The notes: generated by a model not told the origin, from the sequence alone. DNA of 64,000 bases from Dimorphilus gyrociliatus (GCA_904063045.1 CAJFCJ010000026.1:226964-290963); one strand, 5' to 3'. Counted from the stretch's first letter, positions 25,145-38,700 are shown. Numbers and translations are program-made.

Positions 25145-27891
25145 ATGACCGAGCCGATTATATGGGAAAATCAAAGATTAGAAGTTCTTCACGAATTGGG
25201 CAAAGGTGCTTGTGCAATAGTTCATCTGGTTAAACATGAAGGAAATAAGGAGTAGGTCTTTTAATCATATTTATAAAACGTTCTGGATATATAAATATAT
25301 CTTAATATTTTAGACTTTATGCTTTAAAGAAAATAGAATTGGATGAAAGCCGCAAAACAAGAACTAAAGATGCTGTTGTTAAAGAAGCCAAGTAAACGTT
25401 TATACGAATATCGATTGATACATTTCATTAACTAAGTTTCCCGTTACAGTATTATGGCCACACTCAAACACCCTCACATAGTTACTTATCGTGCTTCTTT
25501 CTTTGATGCTAATGAAAGAAATTTATTCATAGTTCTTGTCAGTACCACAATGTATAAAATGTAAATTGAATCGATTTTTCTTTTCTTTCGTTAGGATTAT
25601 TGTGATGGTGGAACTCTTGACGATAAAATTCGGGAAGCGGTCAAGGTAAAATAAATATTAATGAATTTTTAATTTATTTGATAAGTATAAATAATTTAAT
25701 TTTAACAGAATGAACAAAATATTCCAGAGAGAGATGTACTCCGCGTCAGTATATCCGAAAGACTCTATTATAAATCATATATTTCTTTTTTAAAACTCTT
25801 ATTCGCTTATTATGCAGTATTTTTTGCAAATCACGCAAGCATTAAGGTTTTTGCACTCTCACAAAATTCTACATAGGTCAGTGTAAAAAATTCAAAGTAT
25901 TATCTTTGAATTAATAATTATTCTATTAAAAAATTATCCCTTCAGAGATGTAAAGTCATCGAATGTCTTTTTAAATCGTTCTGCGTCTACTTGCAAACTT
26001 GGTGATTTTGGTATAGCGAAAATGATGAATGAAACTATGGATAAGGCAAGTACATGTGTTGGCACTCCTTGCTACTTGAGTCCAGAAATGTGTCAAGATA
26101 TACCTTATTCATCGCAATCAGACATTTGGGTAGTTTACTTAGATTATTCTCATTTAAATTACAGAAATACTGTTTTTTTTATGTAATTAGGCACTTGGAT
26201 GTTTATTATATGAGTTATGCGCTTTGAAACCAGCATTTGACGCTCATAATTTAATCTCCTTATTTTACAAAATTGTTCAATGTCAATATGAGGTATGTAT
26301 CATAGCTTACAGATTTCTTTTACATCATTAACTTTCTTTAAGCCGATCCCCAAATATTATTCTGATGGTTTACGAGAGGTACTTGACAAAGTATTAACTA
26401 AAATTCCAGAAGAAAGGCCAAGTGCTAAAGCTATATTATCTTTGCCGTTCATCAAAGAAGAATTAACAAAATATATTGATAATTTATCAATAACATGTCA
26501 ATCTCGAGGTAGAAAAGATAGACCAAATACTTCTCCGCCTAACAATGTTGATCCTAATGCATTTCGAAGGCGAGTTGCCTCTTGTAAAGGTGTTTTTGGT
26601 ACTATTCGAGAAGAGGAAAGACCTCAAAGTTCACTTTCTACAAGTGAAACGTTAAAATTATCACAAGAATACGAGGGAGGTAATGATGCAGAAGATGAAG
26701 ATGATCCAGATGATACGTGGAAAGGAGCTGCTATGGAAGGTGCTGTCATGGATGGCAGTATGTCTTTATCACCAACTTCTAGCTCTGATCTCGGATCTCA
26801 CACTCCTTCTCCTCATCTTACTCCTCGTAAACTCCAACATCCACCTCAAATTCTGCAAATGCAGCTGCCCTCTGGTGGAGAATCACCACGAGATAAAACC
26901 CGTCAGAAGGGCAAGCTGGCGCCGCTTTTAAGCAAACCAAACATAAAAGATGAAAATAAGAAAGTTGGGGAAATTTCCATAAAAGGCAAGGGTGTTACAT
27001 CACCACCACTTCGTTCGACAAAGTCTAATTTACAAAAAAGTGTTGATTTGCCAACTGTCTCAGTTTCATTTGCCACGGAATCTAACATAGTAAATGCTAC
27101 CGATTGTTATTCTGACGATTTTGATTCGGATAAAGAAGGAATAGAATCTTGCGAAGAAGGTTTACATTGGCGGGCGGTTTTTTCTTTAAAACTTATGCAG
27201 GTTTATTTGTTTCTAGACATACCGGAAGAGATATCAAGCGGAGAACAGCTGTTAACTACCAAGTGCCTGAGAGCCACATCATACTGCTCTAGCAATTACG
27301 GTACTGCACGAATTTCATAACTGTATTATGAAATTATGTTTGTAATTTATTATCAACAGCTGACATGAGTGAGATTCCAGAAGATATTGCAGATGAATCA
27401 AATGAACAGTTTAGTATTTATGATAATGACTTCGAAGAAGATATAGACGAGGACGTAGAAGAAGTTTGTTTTCTAGAATTTGAAGTTAAGTTTGTAAAAT
27501 TCAGTCTCTTTCAGATAATATCTGTTGCCAAAGACGTTTGCCGTATTAAAGAAGAATCTGATGAAGAAGATCAAGTAGTTTTCGGAGACGGAGAGGATTT
27601 AACATATTCTCTTTTACATGAGTGAGTATAATGACTGATTTATACGAACAGTTGTTTAGCCTAACTTTTAATAGACAATGCAAAACGGCTTTGGGAGAAG
27701 AAACTTACAAGACGGTCTGCAAATTGTATCAAAAGAATTTCGAAATTGAACCAGCGTTAGTAAATGTAATTCTTTTAACAAAATTAATATTTACAACCAT
27801 ATAAAACTTACCATGCAGCAAATTAGAAGGTGTGGTAGGAAAGGAGAAATTACAACCTGCATATCTGATGGGTGCTATAATGAGAAACTAA
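25145..27891 (+). CDS. NEK-family serine/threonine kinase (NEK11-like), multi-exon
   Basis: NimA-related protein kinase; the family acts in cilia, cell cycle and DNA damage control. ATG at 25145 starts MTEPIIWENQRLEVLHELG. Kinase motifs in order: glycine loop GKGACAIV, catalytic lysine in YALKKIEL, DYCDGGTLDDKIRE after the hinge, HRDVKSSN, DFG in GDFGIAK, and activation segment CVGTPCYLSPE with the NEK-typical SPE, then SDIWALGCLLYELC. The catalytic domain ends near LPFIKEEL. The tail has two related acidic motifs, YSDDFDSD and YDNDFEED. I join 27159 to 27360 (199-bp intron, phase 1). The last exon is reached from donor GTTAGT after EIEPA and ends VVGKEKLQPAYLMGAIMRN at TAA 27889-27891. The hinge sequence resembles NEK11, but subfamily assignment is tentative. 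Most introns are 50-90 bp. Confidence 0.85.
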
Positions 27892-28953
27892 GCAGTTTTG
27901 AGAATGAAGAAAAATTGAAAGGTTCCGGGTCTTCTCTGAATGTATAACAAGATATGTGAAGTATCTCCACAACTATGAAATCTTTAAATGAAACAGAATA
28001 ATATTTTTGCCATACTTAGCGATGTATTGTTATTATCAGTCTATACTCGTTTTGAGTGAACAAACTCATTTCAAAGTTCAGTAATACAAACGTGCATTAT
28101 AATATAAATGGTCACAACGTATCAGCCGACTTGGCGCTTGTTTTTTATATCTGTTGGCACATGCAGATATACATCATAAGTTAATCTGGTGCATATGAAT
28201 ATTATATTAAATTATATACTCCTTACTTTCTTCAACCCTTATTATAATGCTTCAGGTACTATATGTATATATACAAATAGAATATACACTTATGATATTT
28301 GTAGGTTTATATATACTGCATATAGTTTACATATATATATATATAAACCTACATATAGTCTAGATACACAGAAAACATATATACATTTTTATATAGTCAA
28401 ATATATAATTTTGGGAAGTGTCGTTCTAGAATATGGCAAGAAATAATTATATATCGAATATTGTTGAACAAAAACCAGGACGTCTAATATAACTCTAAAA
28501 AACAAAAGAGACACACGTTCTTACAATGCATTGAATTAAACACTTGTTTGGTCAACTTTGAGCAAAGCAACAAGATACAAAAAAAGAAACTTTTTCATGT
28601 CAATAGGATAAATACAATCTTTAAATTTATTAGAATGAGACAAAATTAAACACTTGGAGAAATTTTTCAGGAAAGCCCTGAAACGTTGGATGTGTTACTA
28701 CGGTATACTGTAAATACCTCTCACACGCTTTCACTCTTCTAAGTTTACTTTAATTATACGTGATTACATATAGATAATAACGTATTGTTTCAAGAGTTCA
28801 TAAGGTTAGTTAGACAGGCCAGTATACAAAGTTCATAAAATTAGTTAAATGCTTGAGGCATCTGAAGCAGCATTAGAGTTTTAGAATGAGCGATTTAGGC
28901 GCTTAGAGGCTATCTGCGTTTGTAGACATTCCATGTTTCTATTTTTTGTTATT
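27892..28953. other. Convergent 3' region between NEK (+) and SoxD (-)
   Basis: AT-rich sequence with no coding sign. Minus-strand AATAAA (TTTATT at 28626-28631) is a candidate SoxD polyadenylation signal about 320 bp past its stop. No canonical AATAAA was found close behind the NEK stop. Confidence 0.5.
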
Positions 28954-31900
28954 TTAGGAATTTGCCGTAACAATCGCAGGCGTCGTCATGTCAGCGGGAG
29001 CATCGCTATCGCTAGTTGTAGAAGGTTCGGGCGAAACAAGATCGTCGTCGTCAGATGAAACTACAGAGCCAATACTACCGCAAGTTTCGACTTGTTCTCC
29101 TGTTCCGGCTACTGTTGCAGTTGGTTGCATCATTATGGTGGATTGAGGGGGCTCAACACCTCCTACATTGAGTAAGGAGGCTGTTGGTGGAGCATTATCA
29201 GCGTACCACATTCTACGGACTTCCTGTCGTCGAGATTTCATAAGAGCTTTATATTCCGAGATTCTCAATTTTTTCCCATCCACCATACAGGTTCTTTTGG
29301 GACGAGGTCTGTAACGATAATCTGGGTGCTTTTCCATATGGAGTTTACTTAGACGAGATTGTTCCTCATAATATGGCTGCTTCTCGGCGTTTGTCATTGC
29401 TTTCCATTTGGCCCCTGGTGTTCAAAACATTGGTAAAATGTATGATTACTACAGTATAACCATAGATGGCGTTAGTGTCAAAACAGTAAACCTACCTAAT
29501 ATTTTGGAAATATTGGAATTGTGCATGTCCGGACAAGCTTTTAGAATTTTCCTCCTCTCTTCACGAGCCCAAACCATGAACGCATTCATAGGTCTCTTCA
29601 CGTGCGGCTTACTCGAAGCGGGATCGGCAGTATTTCCAGAGGAAGAGCCGTTCGACGCATTATTCCTCTCTTTTGGTGGTCGTATGATTTTAGCTGAGGT
29701 TAACTTTGCTGCGGATTCATTATGACCATTCGAAAGCGCCGATGCCGAATCGACAGAAGGCGATAAGGCGCTAAGAGGAGGAGGGGGAATCATAGTAGCC
29801 AAGTAGGGTGAATGGGCCGTAGAATAAATCGAGTTTAGTGCCGGGTATATGGCAGCTGAAGATAATGGGGGCGCTATGATGGCCTGTTGTTGTAGTTGTT
29901 CTGGAGGACTAGCGCGTGGGGAAGAAGACTTGGGAGACAGTGAAGGATAAGCTCTCTTCATTAAATTTGCGATATCCGCCGCCGCTGATGCCGCCGTTTG
30001 ACCTCTCACGTTCGAGTGAGCGGGCGGAGGGTGAAGACCAACGATCGTATCTAGAGGAGGAGGTCGGGAAGTGACACTAGGTGGCAGTACTTCAGTTGAA
30101 GTTACAGCATTGGCGTCGTCATCCGATTTACACTTGGTTAAATTGAGCGGAGCATCGAGCGTCAGAAGCGGCTGCTGGTGATGCTGGTGATAGTCGGCAC
30201 GAGGCGTAGAGAAGGAGAGATGCGGCGGTGGCGGCAATGGCGGCTGTTGGGTCGGTTGGGTCTGTAGTCCGTATAGGGTTGCTGGGAAAAAATGTTGCGA
30301 AAAGAGGGCAGCCGGTGGAAAACTGGCAGTGACGCTCTTTCTGTTACTGTGCGCTGTAGGAGTGGAAGAAAAGAAAGTGATAGTTTTCATCGAGTCTTAA
30401 TATAGTCGATGTGCAGATGCACGCTTCAACGAGCCAAAACGTTCTGCCACTCTTATTCTTATATTGCATTTATATCTTATAAAGAATAGCGCAGCGGAGA
30501 GCAGCTGTATAGATGCGGTAGGGCAACTATTCGCGTATGCAATCTGTACACCAATATACAGAAGAGAATAAAAGAAAACAACAGTCTATTGTTCTTTTTC
30601 TTGTGTAGTACTATACTGTACACCGGTAATAGTTCAACTAGCAGGTCTGCTAGTTGTGCCAGATTTCGAAACGGCCCACTGCGCACGCGTATATAAGCGA
30701 GTATATAGCAGGTATATACGCTTATATACGCGCGCCAATTTACAGGCGGGCGAATGCTGTGTTTCTATTTTGGTCGCAGCTAGAAAACGAACGCGTGCCG
30801 GTTGGTGTACTGCAACGGGAAAAGAAAATGAAACATCTGCGCGCTCCTATATATGACACGAAAGCAAGAAAACGACTATTCTATCCTTTAAAGGAAACGG
30901 CCAATTCTTCATCTTCTAATCACTGACGCGCACCAACCGCCTATAGACGCGCTATGCTGCATGCACAATCAGCAGACCGTCTTCGACCATCAAAGGTGCG
31001 TGGCAATGGCAGCGGAGGAGACAATTGGCCGCTGCTAGTTCTATTGCCTAAAGGCGGTTTGACTAGAACGAGAGAAGGAAAATGTCAGCGGTGTCCGAGA
31101 CTAGCCTCGTTAGTTGCGTAGCCCGGTTGCACAGAGACGCACAGACGCCCGGCGGTATAAGAAAAGAAGGGAAGATAAGCCACGGAGCGAGCGTCACATT
31201 CATTACGCAGCGCATTGACAAAATTTGACAACTGATCACTGACCTGGTGCTTCGAGATCGGTTGCTCGTTGTACGTTATTATTCCTTCCTTCGATCTGTT
31301 TTTAAAAAATTAGTTGGTAAAAAAAGTTGTGGTAGCAAATTCATGCATTCATTAGATCATAAGCTTTCCGCGCCACCTTTGCCTGACCTCAATCACAATA
31401 CGCGCCTAAACTAAACGCCTCATTACCGCATCCATCATTTGAGGAGAGCATGGGCAAAGCCGAGAACGATGAGCGTCAAATCTCCTCGTTGTCGTCGTCG
31501 ACAAGCCCGCTGCCGCCACCGTCGTCGTCAGCAGCAGCAGCAGCAGCAATCTTGCGGTCAGTGCAGTAGGGGAACGGCGGCGCTCATTAGCGGTGCACAG
31601 GTGCGGACAGAGAGATCAAAGGCGCTGCAACGGACGTGGCCCGCCATACAGTCGACGTGACGCACCAACGACTCGAAGCGCGGTTACGCATACATATATA
31701 TATATATATATATATCTTATATAGATATATACAGTATATATAAATTTATATATATATACGTATACATAAATACAGCACATACACGTGCATATATTCATTT
31801 TCTTCTCTGTAGCGCATGTCACCCACACAAAATTTATAAAAATATACGCACTTATACAATAAAACAAAGCGCCGACAAATGCAGTTGGCGCGAAAATGGT

Positions 31901-32712
31901 GCACGAGTACCCTTCTCGTAATGGCCGTCGGTGCATAAACACGCGTCGACCGATGTGTCCTGGCGCTCGGGGACAGACGCGCCGAATACAAGCCGTCTTC
32001 AAAGAAGAAAGGGTCTGAAAGCCCGTGTGCGTATAAATTTCAAAACAATACGCAGGAGTATAGAATATATACACTACGAGGCAAAAGTGAATGCTTATAC
32101 AATATACGGTATGCACATATACAGTATACATATATTAGAATATATATATATATATATATATATGGTAGTAATATGACTTATAAATAATATAAAATAATAT
32201 AACTACTACTGTAAGTATATATATATAATTTCTATACCTGCATTATTTTGAAAGAGATTATATTATATTGTCCGTTGCGGAACGCCTATATCTAAACGCC
32301 AATAATCGTCTAAAAGACTTACGTGATTCGGCGGTGAATTGAGCAAACGTTGTCGAACGCTCTGCAAAGTGGCTATAGCTTCGCCAAGCCGCTGTTCGCG
32401 ATCTTCTAAAGTCATCGCCTCATCTTCTATGGCCAATGCTTTTTTCACAGTCTTGACAACATCCTCCTGTGAGTTCTCGTTCCCTATGCTGGCCAACAGT
32501 CGTTGTTTCTTACTCGGTACTACGCAAGTTACACCCAAGTCCGCCTCCGCTTCCGCTGCTTCGATCGATATGGACGTCTCTGAACCACAATCTTCCTCTT
32601 CGTCTTCCTCCTCTTCTTCGACAAGCATTCGCTCTTCACGCTTCGGGCGGCAAACCGTCTGCTGTTGCTGACGTAGCACCTTAGTCGGAGTATTCTTTCG
32701 TTTCGACGACAT
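28954..32712 (-). CDS. SoxD: SoxD-group transcription factor (Sox5/6/13 type); middle exon(s) unresolved
   Basis: HMG-box nuclear factor without its own strong activation domain; SoxD proteins dimerise through an N-terminal coiled coil. Three exons are supported. Exon 32712-32323 has ATG MSSKRK, an acidic tract, and the start of the leucine zipper ([21 protein letters not shown]), ending at GTAAGT in phase 0. Exon 30353-29496 follows acceptor CTCCTACAG and carries a PLNLTK motif and the first HMG half ([19 protein letters not shown] ... NSNISKIL). Exon 29414-28954 completes the box ([19 protein letters not shown]) and the SoxD-specific [20 protein letters not shown], with an Asp/Ser-rich tail. 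The middle acceptor needs phase 1, so at least one exon of length 3n+1, expected to carry the rest of the coiled coil, is missing from my model. A shorter isoform from ATG at 30390 is possible. Confidence 0.88.
30391..32322 (-). other. SoxD: SoxD intronic region, probably containing unidentified exon(s)
   Basis: The phase mismatch of the flanking exons implies at least one coding exon here, but I could not identify it. The segment 30.9-31.66 kb is CpG-rich, has a CAG run at about 31525-31548, and short open frames on both strands. (TA)n tracts are at 31694-31715 and 32142-32163. Confidence 0.45.
31694..31738. repeat. (TA)n tract ending in palindrome TATACAGTATA
   Basis: TA dinucleotide tract followed by an exact TATACAGTATA at 31728-31738; a second exact copy of the palindrome is at 32118-32128. 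Confidence 0.85.
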
Positions 32713-35187
32713 ACTGCTGAATTGCAGGCAATTGTTAAACTCTGACTGCCTAGATCGGCAAACAAGACGAACAATAAGAAAGTTATGCGGCGCGTCTTCA
32801 CCGTGCAAATAGCGACGGATCGCACGAAAATGGCATTGTCAGATCGAAGTTGAATGGCAAAGTTGGCCGCCGTAATCGAATTGTTCGCGGACGGTGACAG
32901 TTAGAGCCGGAGGGCGGACAGAGAAACTGGCCGGCGACAATCGTTCGGAAAATTGGCTTAGGATTCCTAGACTATGTGTTACTACATTTCAAATAATTTT
33001 TAACGGGAGAAAGTCGTTGAGGCTGTGGCGTGAAAATTAATCGCGTCTGCGCGTTTCTTTTCGAAACCACTTTCGCCAAACGCCTCTCTTATGTCATTGT
33101 TTATCATTAGGACGCGCAATATAAGCGCAACCCGCCTTCGCTCTTCTTTTCTTTATTCATACCCTCCGCCAACAAGAAAAAACAATAAGTTTGGCAAAGA
33201 ATTCCTATACACATACCATGCACATTAATCTACACACTCGAAAATAAAAGACTACCTACCTATATATACATATAAAGGCAATAAATATATGTATAAATGT
33301 CCTACAGAAAAACTTTATCAGGGGACAAACAGAAAGGTTGTTTGTCAAACGCCACTTTCCAGAGCATCAGAATCGGCCAAGAGCATTGGGCGGCGAGTGA
33401 AAGGCAAAAGATGCGCACGCCGTCTACACACATACAATGCTCCTATTTTTTTTTCCGCTTGATACCAGGTGGCGGCCTAGTATCCGTCTTCTTATCATGG
33501 CGTCGACTCAAATTACGCAATTGACGGCGTTCAGTTAGATTCTAGAGAGTTTAACACAGTTCATGACCGTCTAGTTCCCACAACAATTTAAGATTAGAGG
33601 AAGATTGATTAGCAACCGTATATCATAATATAATATATAAACTATATTCGTACATCATACATATTTCATATAGTGTATATGTACATATATATGTATATAT
33701 ATTATATAAATTTATATATACATATATACTGTATACATATTCTAGAGAGTTATTTTATGATTATATTTTGGAAAAAAATTGTAAACATTAATAACAGAAG
33801 ATGTACATCTAAAGAGCAAATGACTATTTAAACCAAATTCTTACCCCTCAGTACGTTTACAGATGAATGTATATTTACATATATATGTAATATACTTATT
33901 TTACAGTGGATCTAGAACAAACATGCACATATATAACCACACGTATAGTATAGAGACGCCAACGAACAAGAAAAACCTTTCAAACATGAAAGGCGTCGAA
34001 CGATGAGCGCTTTGAAACAATACATGCAGACACGCCCGAAGCGTCTAAAAAAGTTTTCCTGTCCCTCTTTTCTATCACAGTTCTACGTATACTTGACTAT
34101 ATGCTAAAGACGCAATTGGTAGTCAAAAGACACGGTGATTGGCAAGCCTCTTTGCCGAGTGTTAGTCATCTAAATGCTAATCTGAGAAATATATACGGTA
34201 TAGGTATGGCATATAGGTTAGTATTAGACCATTAGTATTTACTTGGCACATTGTTCAACAATAGAGATGGTATAGTATTCGCAAATTAATTACATCCAAA
34301 GTAACAAAAAAAACTATAGAAACTACAGAATCTACAGCTGCGTGTCTGCTAAAAGAGTATTGTTATGCGCGCGAAAACAATCAATTTCTCAAATCGATAT
34401 TCGATTTTGGATAAACGAGGCATTTTTGCGAGATTAGAATTATAGGAAGGGGATTTACGAATAGAATAAGTAGAAATAACGACACCTCCTAAAAACAAAA
34501 GCACCAGCATTCCTTTTATTCTGCTATCGGTTAACGGGCGATTGCTGCGAACTACGTTGACAGTTCACAGATGCTCCCTTTCTCGCAGCCCCTGAGCCGC
34601 CCGGAGAACACAGCTCGTGGGAATCGGCGATCGCCACTCAATCACGTCGACGAACGCTCAAATATTCGCGCCGCTTATGCATTATTCGCGAAACAATCGG
34701 CGCCGATTGTGTCAACAGTCGAAAGCAGCTCAATCATTATTCATAAGTGCGGAGAGAGAAGGAGTTGGCATGGTTCGGACTCAGCTGTAGTCTGCCCATT
34801 CTGCAATCCGCCGGAGACCGACGCTAAAACAAGTCAAAATTAAGCGCGCACCCTACTTCCATTCCCCCGTTACATCAATAAGTAACGTCTGCAAGCGTTC
34901 CGGACGACGATGAGAGAAAGAAGCCGGTAAAAAAGGCGGTATACGACAGAATACATTCGATTTGTTAGGTTTCACCAGTTGAACGATTCCCCACGCATTG
35001 TCCCAACCACGTTCCGACGGATGGATATGGCGACGTCGACGACGACGTCACAGCTGCATCTCGACTTCATTCTACCTAATCCAATTGTACGGGCGGTGAG
35101 CGGCAAACATGAAAGACGTCCTCTATAATCCGTTCGCTCGCAAGTGCGTCGTATATGCGTTCCATCTGCACTAGTCTTTTTCAGTAA

Positions 35188-35213
35188 TATCTATCAATCT
35201 ATCTATCTATCTA

Positions 35214-35247
<34 letters not shown>
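35188..35247. repeat. (CTAT)n microsatellite
   Basis: About fourteen CTAT/TCTA units with two interruptions, upstream of SoxD. It is the same unit as the (GATA)n repeat in the Onecut intron, on the opposite strand. Confidence 0.95.
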
Positions 35248-35753
35248 GCTTCCCGTCTCTTTTTCTCTCTCTTTTGTTTGAAACTTATTTTTCATTCTTC
35301 TGTGGAGAGCTTTGGCTCTCTCACACTCTCTTTTCTCTTTATAAACGTATAATTATATTTTCGGTCGGAGAGCGATCGACTGATCAGAATCAATAAAAAT
35401 GGCATAGCAATTGATAGAAAAAATCATGTACTCATACATATACAACTAACAAGAAAAATGGTCAAGGTATAAATAGAGGATGTAAAGATAAGAATAAAAA
35501 ATTGAAAGAGAAATAATGCGATCTATCCAACTAAATCGATAATGATTTCAGAGTGTTGTTATACCTGGCACCCACGCTATAAACAATTTGCAAAATCGCG
35601 AGCTACAGCAATCATCGCCAATCGGCACCGCCAATTGACGCGCTTACGCGTCGCGCATCTTGGTCGGGACGCATCTTCTGCGGACGGCAGCTGGCGTTCG
35701 TTCGATATTTACTATTGACAAACTCACAAACTCGCAAAACTAGAGGCCAGTTA

Positions 35754-35760
<7 letters not shown>

Positions 35761-35791
<31 letters not shown>
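35761..35791. repeat. (TA)n microsatellite
   Basis: Pure TA tract of about 31 bp in the SoxD-FoxN1/4 interval. Confidence 0.95.
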
Positions 35792-35794
<3 letters not shown>

Positions 35795-38700
35795 CTGTCT
35801 TTATATATATAAATATATAAATTTTAAATTTCGTAAGACAGTCAATCTATACGATACTCACCTATGACTTTGTAGATACTCAAACGTCGACTAAAGACAT
35901 AAATATAGAAGTCTAAATTTGTACGTATAGGTAACGACTAAGTGTTTTTATATTCGGAGTTCAATTGTCATAGAGATTACTGCCAAACTTATATAATCTG
36001 CGCTGTATATATATTATAAACAATGTACCACACAATGCCTATATATAAACGTATAATATATATATATATACACTAATATATATTGTACTTTCGGCGCTGA
36101 GCTTATTTAAAAGCGGTTTTAAATGTTTTACAATTATTAATTTATCTCAAGGAATAAATATAATTATTTAATACATGTAGGTTTGATAAATTTCTTCATA
36201 TTTACTTTCTTACATTGAGTATGTACTGTATAATGGAGTATATAAATATATATAATTATATATACGTACGTATAACGCTAAAGCAATAGTCAATACGAAG
36301 CAGATGCTAGTAAATTTTCAATTGATGTCTATTCGAAAGAATAATAGGCGTTTCGCGCCATCTTTGATTTGTCGTAATTTATTGCTCGTCGACACCTATA
36401 GGAATATTTATCTATATATATTGGGGCACGAAGGGACATATAGGAAGGCGCAATCCATTTGCAGTGTTTGCGACGAGAATAAACGTCGCGGAGGCTAACT
36501 AAATCAAGAATCAGGCTACCAGATGAGGCGCGATCGTGCAACTCGAAATATATCACTTATTTAGAAAAAACTTTTCTTTGGGAAAAGAAAAGAAAAAGTG
36601 TAGAGAAAAAATAAAAACAGTCTAACGATACCTTAACGCGATAAACGGCGCTGCTGCATCGCCGAAACGGCTCGCTGCGGCAAACAAACGGGGTCAGGCC
36701 GAGTTGAAGACATGTATGCCGTACGAGATGCCGATAGTTCCTGATAGCGCCACCTATCACCCACCCGCGTACCGCCAATTGCAGCAGCAACTCAACAAAA
36801 ATCAAAGCGTAGCGCGCACCATTATAATGGACACAATGAAGGGCCTTATTGATTAAGGCACGAAGGGTGGAGAACGTTTGGAGAACAATTTGTAGTTAGT
36901 ATGTATAATGTATTGAGTAGTGAACGAAGAGCAGAAGTCGCATCATAGCCGTATCATATGTATCTATTACTTTAATTTACTTATATGTATTACCTACGGC
37001 GCTTTTTCTATGTCGTCGCGTCGTTTTACTCTAATGCGACGAATTATTTTATATAATGTATTATAAAGATTATACTTACACCAGGTAAGACCAACTCTCC
37101 TTCATAATGCAATCGAGTAGTTTGAAAAGGCAGTGTCGCTTTCTGTATAAAGAAAATAGCAGTTAAAGAAGCAACATACCACAAAGAATGAAATCAGAGG
37201 AACCAAAAGGCATGAAGAATGATTACAACGTGACTTTAACGCCGTCATTGACGCTTAGGTGATGCAAACGATAGACATGGGACGGTATAAGGGCAAGCCG
37301 CATCATCTAAATGTGGTCTCACGTGAGAGCCGGATTATAATGGCTCGTTACGGTGTGCCGCCCCCGGGGTCACTAGCACAAAAAACACCAAAACAGTAGC
37401 CAACTGCAATTTTTGTAAAAATTGAATTGAACACGTCCACTTCTTAACAAATATTAAGGTTTTAGCTGGGTAATATATGTTTGGTTCAAAGACTATTGTA
37501 CAGCCCAGTATAAGTCAGAGATTTCACATCTCTAACGCTAATATTTTCCAGCCACACTTTCACATTTCCACAAAACATGACAAACGACGACTAGCTGTCA
37601 GACGTTAATTGCTATCGCGCTATCTGCCCTGGCCCAACGCCATAATTGACTATTTTCTTCGCATTAACGCCGTCGCCGAAGACGGCCACCTACACGTAAT
37701 GAATTGAGTGACGCCACGCCAACGACGTCGAGCTAGCGCACAAACGAGTTTTGTCATAGTCCAATCAACGTTACAAAGGGCTTATCTGCATATTCATTGT
37801 TTAACGTCAGAATTGTTGGATCTTACCGTTGTGGAGATTAATAATTAAATTTATGTAGTAGGATATGTAGATATATCTAAAACAATCTATAGAGTAGTCG
37901 GAACAGTCCTTTTCTCCTTCCTCTGCTTTCAGCAACGTAGGCGGACGGCAGCTGCGCGTGAGTAAGCAAAATAGAATTGAGAGTGACAACAATGCGCCTG
38001 GCCTGTACGCGATTCTTCTTTCTCTAGATCTAGCTCACTAGTTCTCTTTCTTTCTGTTATGCGTATTGCTGCAGTCTATTGACAATTTGACACCCTATAT
38101 AAGATCTCCAACAATGCACCAACCAGATCCGGATAGACGTCGGTGGCGAGCCGTTAATGCAGCCCAAATCACTGTTATGTGCGTGCAGACCGTCATGTAG
38201 CGTCCCCTCGAGACGGCCGCACCACTATTACGTACTGTGCCGAGCGTGTGCAATTGCGGGCTACGGCGAGATGCCGACGATGCCGACGACGCTCGATCAA
38301 TCGATTATTTCGCGGAGTTTTCGCTTAACGCCAACTTTGACCCGTCGCTCGCAAAAATCTCCGCTACCTCCCAAGGGACTTATGCAACAAAGGCACAAGT
38401 CTTCTTTCTTGTAGATAAGCTAATGCGATTGTGCGCCCTCTTTTGGGACCCACGAACCGTCGCCTCTACCGTCCTTCTTTCTTCCCTCACTGTCTACTCC
38501 CCTTTATCCACTCTTTGTTAAAAAATAACAAGACAATTCTCGTCTAACAGCTGAATCAAAGATTAGCCTCGTATACTTGGCGAACGAGTGCAACCTTTAC
38601 CTCTCTGGGGACGTCTCTTGCCACTTTGAACGCCCTAACCTTTGACATTGTTTTCTTATACGATTACGGCGCGACTTTGCTTCTTCAACTGTCCACGGCC

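Noticed and set aside
26683-26931. Alternative-frame open frame inside the NEK exon
   Set aside because: Shadow of the true frame, which continues the kinase tail.
27700-27891. Apparent frameshift before the last NEK exon
   Set aside because: Using donor GTTAGT after EIEPA instead of the later GTAAAT restores the frame.
36848-36870. miR-124-like seed (TTAAGGCACG)
   Set aside because: The rest of the mature sequence does not match and only a 6-bp local hairpin forms, not a microRNA precursor.
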